Below are positions 56,106 to 59,760 of a stretch of DNA of 64,000 nt, piece by piece. The position numbers and the translations under genes are program-made. The notes beneath the pieces were generated by a model, which searched no databases, was not told where the DNA came from, and saw only the letters and a program-made list of their open reading frames with translations. The stretch spans positions 47,475,252-47,539,251 of the forward strand of contig NC_134878.1 in the NCBI RefSeq assembly GCF_041734735.1. The letters run 5' to 3'. This DNA is from Babylonia areolata (lineage: Eukaryota; Mollusca; Gastropoda; Neogastropoda; Buccinidae). The stretch's first letter is position 1; each line of letters opens with the position of its first letter.

Positions 56106-56522
56106 GTGCGCTCTCGCTCGCTCTCTCTCGGCATGTGTGCAGATCTAACGATGTGTGTGATCGTTTGTAGGCGAGTGGTGATGTGAATGTGCGTTGCTGT
56201 GCAAGCGCTAAATATGTAATTTACCAACTATTTGACTCGTGACAGTCCGAAAAATGAATCCAGTACAAACCCATATGCTAAACAGTCAGTCTAATAACAG
56301 GATAATGTGAATTATGTCCCTGCCAATGCGAAAGAACGAGAAAAAATACTTTACGTGGGTCAAATTTGTGATGCCAAGCAGAAAACAAATTGCATCCAAG
56401 ATGTTGGACTTGCCGCTGCCGTTCAGTCCTGTGATTGCGTTGAACAAAGGATCGAATCCATTTACCTCCGTTCTCTGAGCGTACGATTTAAAACCATCAA
56501 TCACGATAGATTTTATAAACAT
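11736..56522 (-). CDS. smc2: SMC2, condensin core ATPase (complete, 25 coding exons)
   Basis: Structural maintenance of chromosomes 2, which pairs with SMC4 in condensin I and II and uses ATP to compact mitotic chromosomes in the nucleus. Joined exons (each listed separately) give 3639 bp and 1212 aa with consistent phases and GT-AG junctions throughout. Seen: N-terminal head beginning [16 protein letters not shown], Walker A GLNGSGKS at aa 32-39, coiled coil about aa 170-500, hinge about 505-680 ending [12 protein letters not shown], return coiled coil about 700-1040, signature SELSGGQR at 1083-1090, and Walker B/D-loop [12 protein letters not shown] at 1109-1120 with catalytic Glu1114. Length is close to human SMC2 (about 1197 aa). 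The start is the only ATG in frame that matches the family N-terminus. The C-terminal 43 residues are low-complexity and carry a KEN tripeptide. It is transcribed divergently from the CIB1-like gene. Introns are 0.2-14 kb and full of repeats. Confidence 0.97.
12108..12275. repeat. Two direct copies of an ~83-bp unit
   Basis: CTTGTGCAAAG.. to GAATAAGAAAATTATCATGA occurs twice in tandem in smc2 intron 24; a third, partial copy precedes it. No function seen. Confidence 0.75.
13013..13160 (-). CDS. smc2: smc2 exon 24 (aa 1090-1139), Walker B
   Basis: [20 protein letters not shown] then [18 protein letters not shown]; holds the Walker B aspartate, catalytic glutamate and D-loop. Donor GTAAGG. Confidence 0.97.
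13493..13925. repeat. Minisatellite, 52-bp unit, about 8 copies
   Basis: Unit starts ACCACAAACAATGCAATCAG and ends CATCTAACATAA. Degenerate copies continue to about 13990 and reappear at about 14580-14785, so the array has been split by later insertions including a SINE. Lies in smc2 intron 23. Confidence 0.92.
14290..14590 (+). mobile_element. SINE family 3, 5'-truncated
   Basis: GTAAAAGAACCCACGACAAC, TGTAGAAAAATCCACTTCGA, GCGCTCTCCCTGGGGAGAGC and AATTTCACACAGAGAAATCT, with an ATAC-rich tail. Sits inside the split 52-bp minisatellite. Confidence 0.75.
14966..15117 (-). CDS. smc2: smc2 exon 23 (aa 1040-1090), signature motif
   Basis: [20 protein letters not shown] through [10 protein letters not shown], the ABC signature that contacts ATP on the partner head. 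Ends in phase 2 at donor GTAAAG. Confidence 0.97.
15255..15617 (-). mobile_element. SINE family 2, nearly full length
   Basis: Minus-strand head (GGATTCAAACCC antisense B-box) and TTTGATTTTCCAGTCAAACT, mid-domain AGAATTTTGCAGAGGACAAC, and 3' block with TACGCTACACCACATCTG. In smc2 intron 22. Confidence 0.75.
16114..16239 (-). CDS. smc2: smc2 exon 22 (aa 998-1039)
   Basis: [19 protein letters not shown] to QKAWEQVNK, last coiled coil before the C-terminal head. Phase 0; donor GTATGG. Confidence 0.96.
16732..16932 (-). CDS. smc2: smc2 exon 21 (aa 931-997)
   Basis: [20 protein letters not shown] through [17 protein letters not shown], the conserved coil-to-head landmark (human [20 protein letters not shown]). 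Donor GTAGGA. Confidence 0.96.
16983..17268 (-). mobile_element. SINE family 1, diverged, head missing
   Basis: Contains GACATGGATTACAGGATTTT and GGGCACTAGCAGGTCTGCAC; older than the 2596 and 61941 copies. In smc2 intron 20. Confidence 0.75.
17335..17755 (-). mobile_element. SINE family 3, nearly full length
   Basis: Tail TTGTATTGTATAA, CACAACAGATTTCTCTGTGT and GGTTCTTTTACATGCGC, with a head near 17700-17755 (antisense A-box GTCACCACTAGGCCAACACT). In smc2 intron 20. Confidence 0.7.
17785..17979 (-). CDS. smc2: smc2 exon 20 (aa 866-930)
   Basis: [18 protein letters not shown] to KDSQDAARQ, coiled coil. The first 7 nt of this exon, its acceptor and adjacent intron are duplicated 13 kb upstream in the transcript (near 30980). 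Confidence 0.95.
17973..18540. repeat. Intron 19/exon 20 boundary segment (copy 1, genuine)
   Basis: Carries the true exon 20 acceptor and adjoining intron, with an internal ~50-bp motif (TTTTGTCTATgGGAAAAG..GCATGCAGAAGGGAGG) present about three times. It matches 30977-31297 over several hundred bases. Confidence 0.75.
18541..21668. repeat. Satellite-like tandem array, ~460-bp unit, 6.7 copies
   Basis: The landmark GAGAGGGCCC recurs at 18576, 19038, 19493, 19951, 20411, 20872 and 21330, giving periods of 455-462 bp. Copies differ by only a few bases and by the length of a CAA-rich tract, so the array is young or homogenised. Within each unit a ~90-bp segment occurs twice in diverged form (ending GTGAATCACAGAGAGGGCCC versus GTAAATTATTGAGAGGGCTC). 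The unit also holds a hairpin GTTAAAACCA..TGGTTATTTTAAC. No ORF. Lies inside smc2 intron 19. Confidence 0.95.
21950..25470 (+). mobile_element. LINE A: decayed I/Nimb-like LINE with RNase H
   Basis: Order: APE endonuclease ([43 protein letters not shown]; 22140-22810), reverse transcriptase (own entry) and RNase H. Two compensating frameshifts, near 22285 and near 23000, interrupt the endonuclease/linker part. The 3' end is lost where LINE B begins. An upstream stretch (21728-22096) may be ORF1 debris. RNase H after the RT puts it among I-, Nimb-, LOA- or R1-like clades. Confidence 0.85.
23041..25470 (+). CDS. LINE A reverse transcriptase-RNase H frame (truncated)
   Basis: Long open frame (about 810 codons) with RT motifs [55 protein letters not shown] and the catalytic LADDGLVF (Leu replaces the usual Tyr/Phe before ADD), then RYLGIHFD. 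The RNase H domain shows [26 protein letters not shown] and [15 protein letters not shown], the four catalytic acidic positions. The frame passes from LINE A (ending near SGRKSNMKG) straight into LINE B's antisense 3' tail, so its last ~45 residues are not genuine. Confidence 0.85.
25475..29560 (-). mobile_element. LINE B: full-length APE-type LINE with C-terminal zinc finger
   Basis: Contains one uninterrupted 1116-codon ORF (own entry), a GC-rich 5' leader of about 600 bp (28934 to about 29560) and a short 3' tail ending in (ACC)n after GATCTCGATGGACACACC. The same 3' end recurs at window positions 1-275. No target duplication was found: the 3' end abuts LINE A and the 5' end abuts a TGTAC microsatellite. 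Clade assignment (RTE- or CR1/L2-like) is left open. Confidence 0.85.
25583..28933 (-). CDS. LINE B ORF: APE endonuclease, reverse transcriptase, C2H2 zinc finger
   Basis: Intact 1116-aa ORF starting at ATG. N-terminal APE endonuclease about aa 55-310: [36 protein letters not shown]. Reverse transcriptase about aa 480-850: [31 protein letters not shown] and catalytic [11 protein letters not shown], then FTYLGSTLS. The maturase-like tail region has [17 protein letters not shown] and [11 protein letters not shown]. It ends with a C2H2 finger, [20 protein letters not shown] then THR. Having no stop or frameshift in 3.35 kb implies a recent insertion that may still encode active protein. The endonuclease part resembles proteins often misnamed craniofacial development protein 2. 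Confidence 0.9.
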   Translation of the reverse strand: MHCSPPWHEEGARKGALKIACSISPWPAYRGWRGPYISGRNKEKEKKKTRIVPLTIGAWNIRTLLDRDNADRPQRRTALVASELARYNIDIAALSETRLAGEGELCERGSGYTFFWSGRGSEERREAGVGFAVKTALVSKLAGIPKGVNDRLMTMKLPLASGQKHLTIVSAYAPTMTNPDEVKAKFYEDLHSVIAAIPKADKLIILGDFNARVGSDYISWDGVIGKHGVGHCNPNGLLLLQTCAEHELLITNTVFCLPTRNRTSWMHPRSKHWHLIDYVIVRKRDRQDVRVTKTMCGAECWTDHRLVVSKLNIRIQPKRRPQGQKAPKRLNIAKLKSITIKQSFVELLEDRLESASLDNQNVESDWRTLRELIYSTASETLGPMTRKHKDWFDENCDEIKQLLDEKRRLHQAHLSNPKSTSKKDAYNDIRRTVQQKLRQMQDKWLSDKADEIQGYADRHDMKRFYDALKEVYGPTSSGSSPLLSADGNTLITEKENILERWAEHFNSVLNRPSSINDEAIDRLPQVPTNEALDDPPTLLETQKAIRLLSSGKAPGSDSIPAEVYKDGGTVLTEKLHQLYSLMWKEETIPQDFKDASIIHLYKRKGNRQACDNHRGISLLSIAGKILARILLNRLTAHLDQGHLPESQCGFRKERGTTDMVFAARQLQEKCQEQNADLFSTYIDLTKAFDTVSREGLWKIMAKYGCPRKFISLVSQFHEGMQARVQDNGETSAPFAVTNGVKQGCVLAPMLFSLMFSAMLTDAFRDGDVGIGLKYRTDGKLFNLRRLQAKTKVMTDIIRDFLFADDCALNAGSEADMQLSVDKFATASRNFGLTISTRKTEVLHQPAPGKPYVEPNITVNGQRLSAVERFTYLGSTLSRNVTIDDEVNVRIARASAAFGRLNANVWNRRGISLETKLKVYRAVVLPTLLYACETWTVYQRHAKKLNHFHTTCLRKLLNIKWQDKTPDTEVLAKATLPSIFTILMQSQLRWAGHVARMPDHRLPKRLFYGELQQGKRSHGGQKKRFRDTLKVSLKAFDINPDSWEESAVDRDKWRAAVHKGARLCEANRTAAAVQKRQARKSRANKLPDNDMPVFVCPNCQRTFRAQIGLFSHLRTHR
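29562..29717. repeat. TGTAC/TGTRT microsatellite
   Basis: Irregular repeats of CTGTACTGTGCTGTATTG; abuts the 5' end of LINE B. Confidence 0.85.
29718..30854. other. Intron 19 stretch of simple repeats
   Basis: GT-rich tracts, (TA)n at about 30247-30280 and T-rich runs at about 30650-30850; no other feature seen. Confidence 0.6.
30855..30972 (+). mobile_element. SINE family 2, 3' fragment
   Basis: AAGGCCTGACTAAGCGCGTT to GCAACTGAAACTGAAAC, 5'-truncated. It abuts the duplicated exon 20 boundary segment. Confidence 0.75.
30977..31297. repeat. Duplicated intron 19/exon 20 boundary segment (copy 2)
   Basis: Shares CTTCGTCCTGGGCAACACGG, the AGAAGGGAGG motif, GGGAGGTCACAAGCTGCACC, the ATTAGAATyAATATCAACAG tail and TTTCTTTAAAATCAT with copy 1. 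It therefore repeats the exon 20 acceptor and first 7 coding bases, after which homology stops. The 12.4 kb between the copies holds the satellite and both LINEs. Confidence 0.75.
31298..31958. other. Intron 19 stretch near exon 19 donor
   Basis: A ~50-bp duplication (GAGAGAACAGATTC.. at about 31480-31620) and CA/CCA microsatellites from about 31730 up to the donor. Confidence 0.6.
31959..32102 (-). CDS. smc2: smc2 exon 19 (aa 818-865)
   Basis: [19 protein letters not shown] to LQEAAIQSK, coiled coil. Its donor GTATTT opens the 14-kb intron 19. Confidence 0.94.
32103..32932. other. smc2 intron 18
   Basis: A-rich tracts and a CA microsatellite (about 32798-32930) that runs up to the exon 18 donor. 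No other feature. Confidence 0.6.
32933..33126 (-). CDS. smc2: smc2 exon 18 (aa 753-817)
   Basis: [19 protein letters not shown] to [16 protein letters not shown], lysine/glutamate-rich coiled coil with the conserved NAxxxRERELK stretch. Donor GTATGT followed at once by a CA-rich microsatellite. Confidence 0.95.
33127..34254. other. smc2 intron 17, part without recognised repeats
   Basis: Nothing recognised on either strand. Confidence 0.5.
34255..34640 (+). mobile_element. SINE family 3
   Basis: Head-like AAGCGGTAACCTAGTGGCAC, mid-domain CATAAAAGAACCCACAGCAA and CTCTCCCCTAGGG, then the tail that expands into the adjoining minisatellite. Confidence 0.7.
34610..35285. repeat. Minisatellite grown from a SINE 3' tail
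   Basis: Irregular tandem copies of AAGCAGACCGAATTTCACAC then AGAGAAACCCTAGGGG or AGGGGG, about 22-40 bp each. The motif is the 3' region of the adjoining SINE (GAGAGCAGCCCGAATTTCAC then ACAGAGAAAT). Lies in smc2 intron 17, ending about 55 bp from exon 17. Confidence 0.85.
35341..35465 (-). CDS. smc2: smc2 exon 17 (aa 711-753)
   Basis: [20 protein letters not shown] to INSLQKSI, coiled coil; matches human YRQLKQQWEMKTEEADLLQ. Donor GTAAGG. Confidence 0.95.
35505..35873 (-). mobile_element. SINE family 1, diverged
   Basis: GACATGGATTATGGGATCTT, GGCACTAGCAGGTCTGCACA and a degraded head (AACCACTCGGCTGTTTCACC antisense). In smc2 intron 16. Confidence 0.75.
36060..36335 (+). mobile_element. SINE family 3 fragment, diverged
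   Basis: GGTGCTAGTCTTTCTGATGA, ACCCATGGCAATAAATGTTG and GTGCTCTCCAAGGGGACAGC. In smc2 intron 16. Confidence 0.6.
36481..36616 (-). CDS. smc2: smc2 exon 16 (aa 666-711)
   Basis: Completes GGAR of the hinge exit ([20 protein letters not shown]) and starts the return coiled coil. Phase 1 in, 2 out. Confidence 0.94.
37050..37245 (+). repeat. Long direct repeat flanking the intron-15 LINE, left copy
   Basis: Runs from TGCTTCCAAGAACAATA to CCAGCTTCAAATATGAAC. Matches the right copy with a few substitutions and A-tract length differences (an extra ~15 A and a longer A-rich middle). The LINE 3' end starts immediately after. Confidence 0.8.
37246..38696 (-). mobile_element. 5'-truncated, decayed LINE of the zinc-finger family
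   Basis: Minus-strand homology to the RT and C-terminus of LINE B from [18 protein letters not shown] to a variant finger [20 protein letters not shown], spread over at least three reading frames with frameshifts and a small deletion, so inactive. Clearly a different subfamily from LINE B. Sits in smc2 intron 15 between two ~170-bp direct repeats (own entries). Confidence 0.85.
38697..38862 (+). repeat. Long direct repeat flanking the intron-15 LINE, right copy
   Basis: Second copy of the 37050-37245 sequence, starting immediately after the truncated 5' end of the LINE and ending 45 bp before smc2 exon 15's donor. Confidence 0.8.
38908..39112 (-). CDS. smc2: smc2 exon 15 (aa 598-666), hinge
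   Basis: [20 protein letters not shown] through FDPAGTLTG, the second hinge half with [11 protein letters not shown]. Ends in phase 1 at donor GTAAGG. Confidence 0.96.
39511..39657 (-). CDS. smc2: smc2 exon 14 (aa 549-597), hinge
   Basis: [20 protein letters not shown] through [14 protein letters not shown], the highly conserved hinge dimerisation segment. Donor GTAAGT. Confidence 0.96.
39690..40030 (-). mobile_element. 5'-truncated CR1/L2-like LINE 3' end
   Basis: The minus strand encodes [20 protein letters not shown] then [15 protein letters not shown], a C-terminal block typical of CR1/L2-type reverse transcriptases, followed by a short 3' region ending in (ATT)n. Lies in smc2 intron 13 directly beside exon 14. 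Confidence 0.65.
40201..40536 (+). mobile_element. SINE family 1, diverged
   Basis: Head TGCCATGGCCAAATGGTTAG, body CTATGTGCAGACCTGTTAAT and ATACCCAGCATGCACATCCA. In smc2 intron 13. Confidence 0.7.
40816..40884. repeat. Back-to-back SINE heads forming a short hairpin
   Basis: GCAATAGCCAAGTGGTTAAA on the plus strand is followed within 10 bp by its inverted partner TTAACCACTTGGCTATTGTG. It lies 15 bp from the donor of smc2 exon 13. Confidence 0.7.
40900..41038 (-). CDS. smc2: smc2 exon 13 (aa 502-548), hinge
   Basis: [19 protein letters not shown] to ALEVTAGGK, first half of the SMC hinge (human FPNLRFAYKDPEKNW). Donor GTGGGT. Confidence 0.95.
41692..41810 (-). CDS. smc2: smc2 exon 12 (aa 463-502)
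   Basis: [19 protein letters not shown] to RDTMESK, leading into the hinge. Ends in phase 2 at donor GTAAAT. A 31-bp minisatellite begins within about 20 bp of its acceptor. Confidence 0.93.
41829..42835. repeat. Minisatellite, 31-bp unit, about 32 copies
   Basis: Unit approximates CAAGTTTCCATTCACTGTGC then ATAGTAAACAG. Copies vary by single substitutions and rare length changes. Frames through it are artefacts of a 31-bp unit. It starts next to the acceptor of smc2 exon 12. Confidence 0.95.
42836..43176. other. smc2 intron 11 remainder
   Basis: Short (AAT)n and a TATATC-type microsatellite at about 42955-43018; nothing else. Confidence 0.6.
43177..43297 (-). CDS. smc2: smc2 exon 11 (aa 422-462)
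   Basis: [19 protein letters not shown] to QNLKKME, end of the N-terminal coiled-coil arm. Donor GTCAGT. The cryptic repeat CATGCTTCAGTCTGAA from its 5' boundary recurs twice just upstream in intron 10 (about 43382 and 43478). Confidence 0.95.
43624..44056 (-). mobile_element. TTAA-flanked piggyBac-like deletion derivative
   Basis: Ends read TTAACTCACTCCGGATGAAT and, inverted, TTAACTCACTTCGGACGATG. On the minus strand the right part reads [20 protein letters not shown], and after a frame change [20 protein letters not shown] then EDVE, an acidic piggyBac-transposase-like N-terminus. The catalytic part is missing. Lies in smc2 intron 10. The shared TTAACTCaCT tip links it to the smaller TTAA MITEs. 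Confidence 0.65.
44640..44800 (-). mobile_element. SINE family 3, 3' part
   Basis: GTCACAACAGATTTCTCTGT and CTTCCCAGGGAGAGCGCGTC on the plus strand; 5'-truncated. Next to smc2 exon 10. Confidence 0.65.
44823..44877 (-). CDS. smc2: smc2 exon 10 (aa 404-422)
   Basis: A 55-bp exon reading [18 protein letters not shown], parallel to human CKNDISKAQTEAKQAQMK. Phases 1 in and 2 out join its neighbours exactly. Confidence 0.93.
44878..45825. other. smc2 intron 9
   Basis: Contains about six clustered TATTGGTAC words at 45549-45618, a small irregular tandem repeat, and a C run near 45390. Nothing else seen. Confidence 0.6.
45826..46015 (-). CDS. smc2: smc2 exon 9 (aa 341-403)
   Basis: [17 protein letters not shown] through [19 protein letters not shown], the conserved mid-coil landmark (human HFNAVSAGLSSNEDG). 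Ends in phase 1 at donor GTGAGT. Confidence 0.95.
46030..48545. repeat. Minisatellite, 41-bp unit, long regular array with degenerate tail
   Basis: Unit approximates GATGAAACAGCTACTCACAG then ACACATTTAGGAGACTGTCGT. It is regular to about 47560 (roughly 37 copies), then degenerates with indels to about 48545. It begins within about 15 bp of the acceptor of smc2 exon 9 and fills most of intron 8. Confidence 0.95.
48546..49240. other. smc2 intron 8 remainder
   Basis: A near-duplicate pair around 49020 and 49070 (GGTrCCrTCTATCTwAACAT then GTGAGCACTTGC); otherwise nothing. Confidence 0.55.
49241..49390 (-). CDS. smc2: smc2 exon 8 (aa 291-340)
   Basis: [17 protein letters not shown] to ELIKNQED, matching human ETGGILRSLEDALAEAQ. 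Coiled coil; donor GTAAGT. Confidence 0.94.
49615..49961 (-). mobile_element. SINE family 1, near full length
   Basis: Body GACATGGATTACAGGATCTT and head antisense CCACTTGACTGTTGCGTCTG. In smc2 intron 7, next to another short repeat (49441-49610) that resembles 40575-40745. Confidence 0.8.
50590..50652 (-). CDS. smc2: smc2 exon 7 (aa 270-290)
   Basis: A 63-bp exon reading [20 protein letters not shown] then E. Coiled coil; acceptor TTCCAG, donor GTTTGA. Identified because it fills the phase and length gap between exons 6 and 8. Confidence 0.9.
51130..51207 (-). CDS. smc2: smc2 exon 6 (aa 244-269)
   Basis: Short exon reading [19 protein letters not shown] and on to RMEE, matching the human RSAEELKEMQ stretch. 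Coiled coil; phase 0. Confidence 0.92.
51692..51923. mobile_element. TTAA-flanked MITE, copy 1
   Basis: Begins TTAACTCTCTCCATACAAAC and ends (inverted) TTAACTCACTCAGTACGGCC, 232 bp. A second copy lies at 61404-61636 in the opposite orientation. TTAA ends suggest a piggyBac- or Kolobok-related MITE. Lies in smc2 intron 5. Confidence 0.8.
51924..52743. other. smc2 intron 5 remainder
   Basis: AT-rich; nothing recognised. Introns 2, 6 and 7 outside listed repeats likewise show nothing. Confidence 0.5.
52744..52881 (-). CDS. smc2: smc2 exon 5 (aa 198-243)
   Basis: [18 protein letters not shown] to AYQFVCAE, start of the coiled coil. Phase 0; donor GTAAAG. Confidence 0.95.
53085..53195 (-). CDS. 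smc2: smc2 exon 4 (aa 161-197)
   Basis: [15 protein letters not shown], the end of the N-terminal head, running into the first coiled-coil helix. Phase 0; donor GTCAGT. Confidence 0.95.
53629..54121. mobile_element. MITE with 36-bp perfect terminal inverted repeats
   Basis: Both ends read CTACGTTTACACGGGATGCA then ACTAACTTGCAACCAA in inverted orientation without mismatch. The 493-bp interior is GC-richer than the surrounding intron and repeats CCGGTTGC-like words. No clear target duplication and no transposase; family unknown. Lies in smc2 intron 3. Confidence 0.85.
54390..54551 (-). CDS. smc2: smc2 exon 3 (aa 107-160)
   Basis: [19 protein letters not shown] to [11 protein letters not shown], near-identical to animal SMC2. 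Includes the [12 protein letters not shown]-loop segment. The donor GTTCCT is weak, the only clearly sub-optimal donor in the gene. Confidence 0.95.
55265..55414 (-). CDS. smc2: smc2 exon 2 (aa 57-106)
   Basis: Begins [17 protein letters not shown] and ends DEIVVTRQ, the conserved strand of the N-terminal head with Q-loop neighbourhood. Phase 0 at both ends; acceptor CTTCAG, donor GTAAGG. Confidence 0.95.
55770..56130. repeat. GT microsatellite cluster in smc2 intron 1
   Basis: Four (GT)n tracts. Two lie within tandem copies of a ~100-bp unit containing AAGTGAGTGCATACACATGT and GAGTGTACATCCTCTGTGTG. Confidence 0.85.
56355..56522 (-). CDS. smc2: smc2 exon 1 (aa 1-56), Walker A
   Basis: Encodes the start of the ATPase head with [16 protein letters not shown], the P-loop. 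The donor is GTAAAG after NLTH. The first ATG is preceded by a stop-free but non-conserved stretch without another ATG. Confidence 0.96.
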
Positions 56523-57064
56523 GTTTGCGATAAACAAACCACACTGCTATATCGAGAAATAATTGATATTTGATGAAAATTGGGATTCGAAGTTAAATGT
56601 GGCGCTCAAAGACATCAACTTCCGTCTTGACTTGCGCAGTTTAAAAATGACGTCGCATAAGTCACCGTCTCCAAAGCCTATCATCGTCCCTGTTTAAAAC
56701 TGGAGATCATGTTATTCAGGATTTATCGCTACTATTCAAAGCTGTTTAGAATTGGCGTTTCTGAACTGAGGCCTGAACACTGTTTTTTGGTTCGTGCACT
56801 GGATATTTTCCCCATTATGTACAGCTGTGTGCCCCGTTACTTTTTGTTTCCTTTATTACAAAAAAAAAAAAAAAAGACAAACGCGGCATGGTTCTGTACT
56901 TGTAACATATAATCATGAACTAATTCCATGCTAAAAAAAATTAATAGGCCATCATAATCACATCATCATCATAATTACCACGATCTCCTCATCATCATGG
57001 AATTTTAATGTCAGTGTGCCTCCAGAGCTTTACAAAAGAAACAGTTCACACTGTTCATATACTT

Positions 57065-57067
<3 letters not shown>

Positions 57068-57122
<55 letters not shown>

Positions 57123-57165
57123 CACAACACACTCACGCGCGCGCGCACACACACACACACATACA
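57068..57165. repeat. CA/CG microsatellite upstream of smc2
   Basis: (CA)n of about 50 bp then CGCGCGCG and more CA. Potential Z-DNA-forming sequence by composition. Confidence 0.9.
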
Positions 57166-57228
57166 CACGCTCGCGAGCAACAAAGTCAAGGGTGATCATT
57201 TACGACAGTAATTTGTAACATTGGCATG

Positions 57229-57236
57229 AATAGTTC
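57229..57236. repeat. Target-site duplication, left copy (AATAGTTC)
   Basis: Exact match to the 8 bases after the right end of the foldback element. Confidence 0.85.
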
Positions 57237-59671
57237 GGCAATATTAACATTTTGACCCGTGCACTCTTCGGTGTCGAAGTCAGAAACCAAATCTACCGAA
57301 ATTGGTATACCGGCTGGTGACAAAGTTGTGCACCATCTCTGGTTCGACATTCCTATATTATAATTAACATTTTTACCCGTCTGCAGTACAAACCATACGT
57401 GAGAAAGTCCAAAATGGGTGAAAATGTTAATTATATATATAAGTTTGTCGACTATAGTTGACGATTTTAAAACGAACTTGTGGAGATTAGAAAGGTGTCT
57501 AAAAAGGGATGCTTTTTGGGGCATTCCATGCACCTAGCAAGGGGCTTGGAAAGAATGGGGGATACGCAAAGTGAAAGAAAAAATGTGACCCATGGGTCAG
57601 TTCGAACTTACCCGTCTGTGGTACAAAACATACATGAAAACGATTAAGACGGGAGTGTGTATATTTACACATGTTTGAGTCAGTACTCGTAATGAAACTT
57701 GCCTCGATTCTAAACGCCGGTATGTCCGAGTTCGTGGGGCATTCCATGCATCAAGCAATGGGCTTGAAATAGAAAAATTCGTAACGAAATCAGGACTGCT
57801 TGTCGCTGTCATATCTCCAGGAGCGGACATGCACGAACGGGACGTATAAGGCAGTTCGATCGAAAGCGGTCAGTGAACGCGATCGCCAGGTTATCTAAAG
57901 TGAAGACGGAATGAACTGTACCATGCTTCGCGAGAGGATGAAAACAGAGTGGGGGACGAGACAATATGTTGTGATCCTAACATGAACATGACTGAAAATA
58001 ATAAAACAGCTTACATGAAACACTCACGTGTGTGCGACGTCAAAAGAGTGACGGCAGTCTCCTGTGGTGGGTCCGTTTTTTTCGGCCTGTTTCGTTGTAC
58101 GTCCTTGCTGTATCGGTTCCCGGACAGCACTGACCGGGTACACGTGGAAACCGCACACCATTCCCTGTATTGCAGTGCTCAAATGCGTTGCAAAGAGGAC
58201 TTCACATTAAAAAATGAGCGGGACTGATGGAACTGACCTTCCTTAACAACGTGCTGTGCAGAAAAGTCACATACCGAAATAGGAAAGTGCATTTTAACGG
58301 CCGAGTCAGTGTCCGTGCTGAACTTAACCGTTTCAATTGGACAGCTGGATGTCCCTTTCTCGTCAGTGATGCTTGCGCCGGCTGTGAATGTTCAAGTCAG
58401 CGATTTCACGTGTGTGTGTGTGTGTGTGTTGAGAACTTCATTCCGTGATTGTCCGTGGTGTGTGTTAGACAACTTGTTTCCTCGACAGCACGCGTCACAT
58501 AGGCCTACGTGTGTGCTGTGTCCTGTGTTGCATGTCAGTGTGCTCCTGGCCTTCCGTGGAGAACTGAGGGCGAGACATAAAATATTTAGCTCCACAGATG
58601 GCCATTCTTTCCGTACGCACACAGTTGTTCATGTTACGTTCGGAACCCATCAGTTGTCTAGTCCTCCACTCTTGTTTTCATCCTCCCGCTGAAATACGGT
58701 GCAGTTCATTCCGTCTTCACTTCAAGTACAAGATTGTCAATGCACAGTAACCTCTTTCCTACGTCCCCTTCGTGCACATCCACTTCGGCAGACAGGACAG
58801 GTCGTGCATGTACAATCACAACATTCCTTCAACATGTGTCTGGCAGTGTACAGTGACAGGTTCATTCCGTGTTTGCCTGTGTGTCCGTACAGTTGCCGGG
58901 GCTCAGGCTGACTTCATTCCGTGACTTATGATGTTGTGCGAGCCAGTGTACTCTCACAAATTCATTCCGTGATAATGTGTGTAGGGTTGACAACTTCATG
59001 GTTCCGGGATTGTGTGTGTAGGCACTGACAACTGACTTCATTTCGTGGCGCACCAAACCACGATATGAAGTAAGGTGTCAGTGCCTACACACAGAATCCC
59101 GGAACCATGAAGTTGTCAACCCTACACACATTATCACGGAATGAACTTGTGAGTGTACACTGGCTCGCACAACATCATAAGTCACGGAATGAAGTCAGCC
59201 TGAGCCCCCGCGGCAACTATACGGACACACTGGCAAACACGGAATGAACCTGTCACTGTACACTGCCAGATACATGTTGAAAGAATGTTGTGATTGTACA
59301 TGCACGACCTGTCCTGTCTGCCGAAGTGGATGTGCACGAAGGGGACGTAGGAAAGAGGTTACTGTGCACTGACAATCTTATACTTGAAGTGAAGACGACG
59401 GAATGAACTGCACCGTGTTTCAGCGGGAGGATGAAAACAAGAGTGGAGGACTAGACAACTGATGGGTTCCGAACGTAACATGAACAACTGTGTGCGTACG
59501 GAAAGAATGGCCATCTGTGGAGCTAAATATTTTATGTCTCGCCCTCAGTTCTCCACGGAAGGCCAGGAGCACACTGACATGCAACACAGGACACAGCACA
59601 CACGTATGTGACGCGTGCTGTCGAGGAAACAAGCTAACACACACCACGGACAATCACGGAATGAAGTTCTC

Positions 59672-59708
<37 letters not shown>

Positions 59709-59729
59709 ACACACACACACACACACCGG

Positions 59730-59760
<31 letters not shown>

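Larger units (their letters stand above)
56523..57236. promoter_or_regulatory. smc2-proximal half of the smc2/CIB1 divergent intergenic region
   Basis: Region between the smc2 ATG and the foldback element. Apart from a long CA/CG microsatellite (about 57068-57165) it is unique sequence. Seen near smc2: TTCGAA at 56586-56591 (the TTYGAA form of the cell-cycle CHR element) 64 bp upstream of the ATG, and a CRE-like TGACGTCG near 56648. Without the foldback insertion the two start codons would lie about 760 bp apart, a typical divergent promoter. Promoter activity is inference; no TATA box is evident. Confidence 0.4.

Noticed and set aside
57949-58692. Frames in the foldback arms (for example CDVKRVTAVSCGGSV), present in both arms
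   Set aside because: No recognisable domain, different lengths in the two arms and no splice or start support; treated as transposon debris.
59041-59070. Palindrome centre as an assembly artefact
   Set aside because: Arms differ at many positions, one arm has a much longer CA tract, and an 8-bp target duplication flanks the outer ends, all unlike a simple fold-back error.
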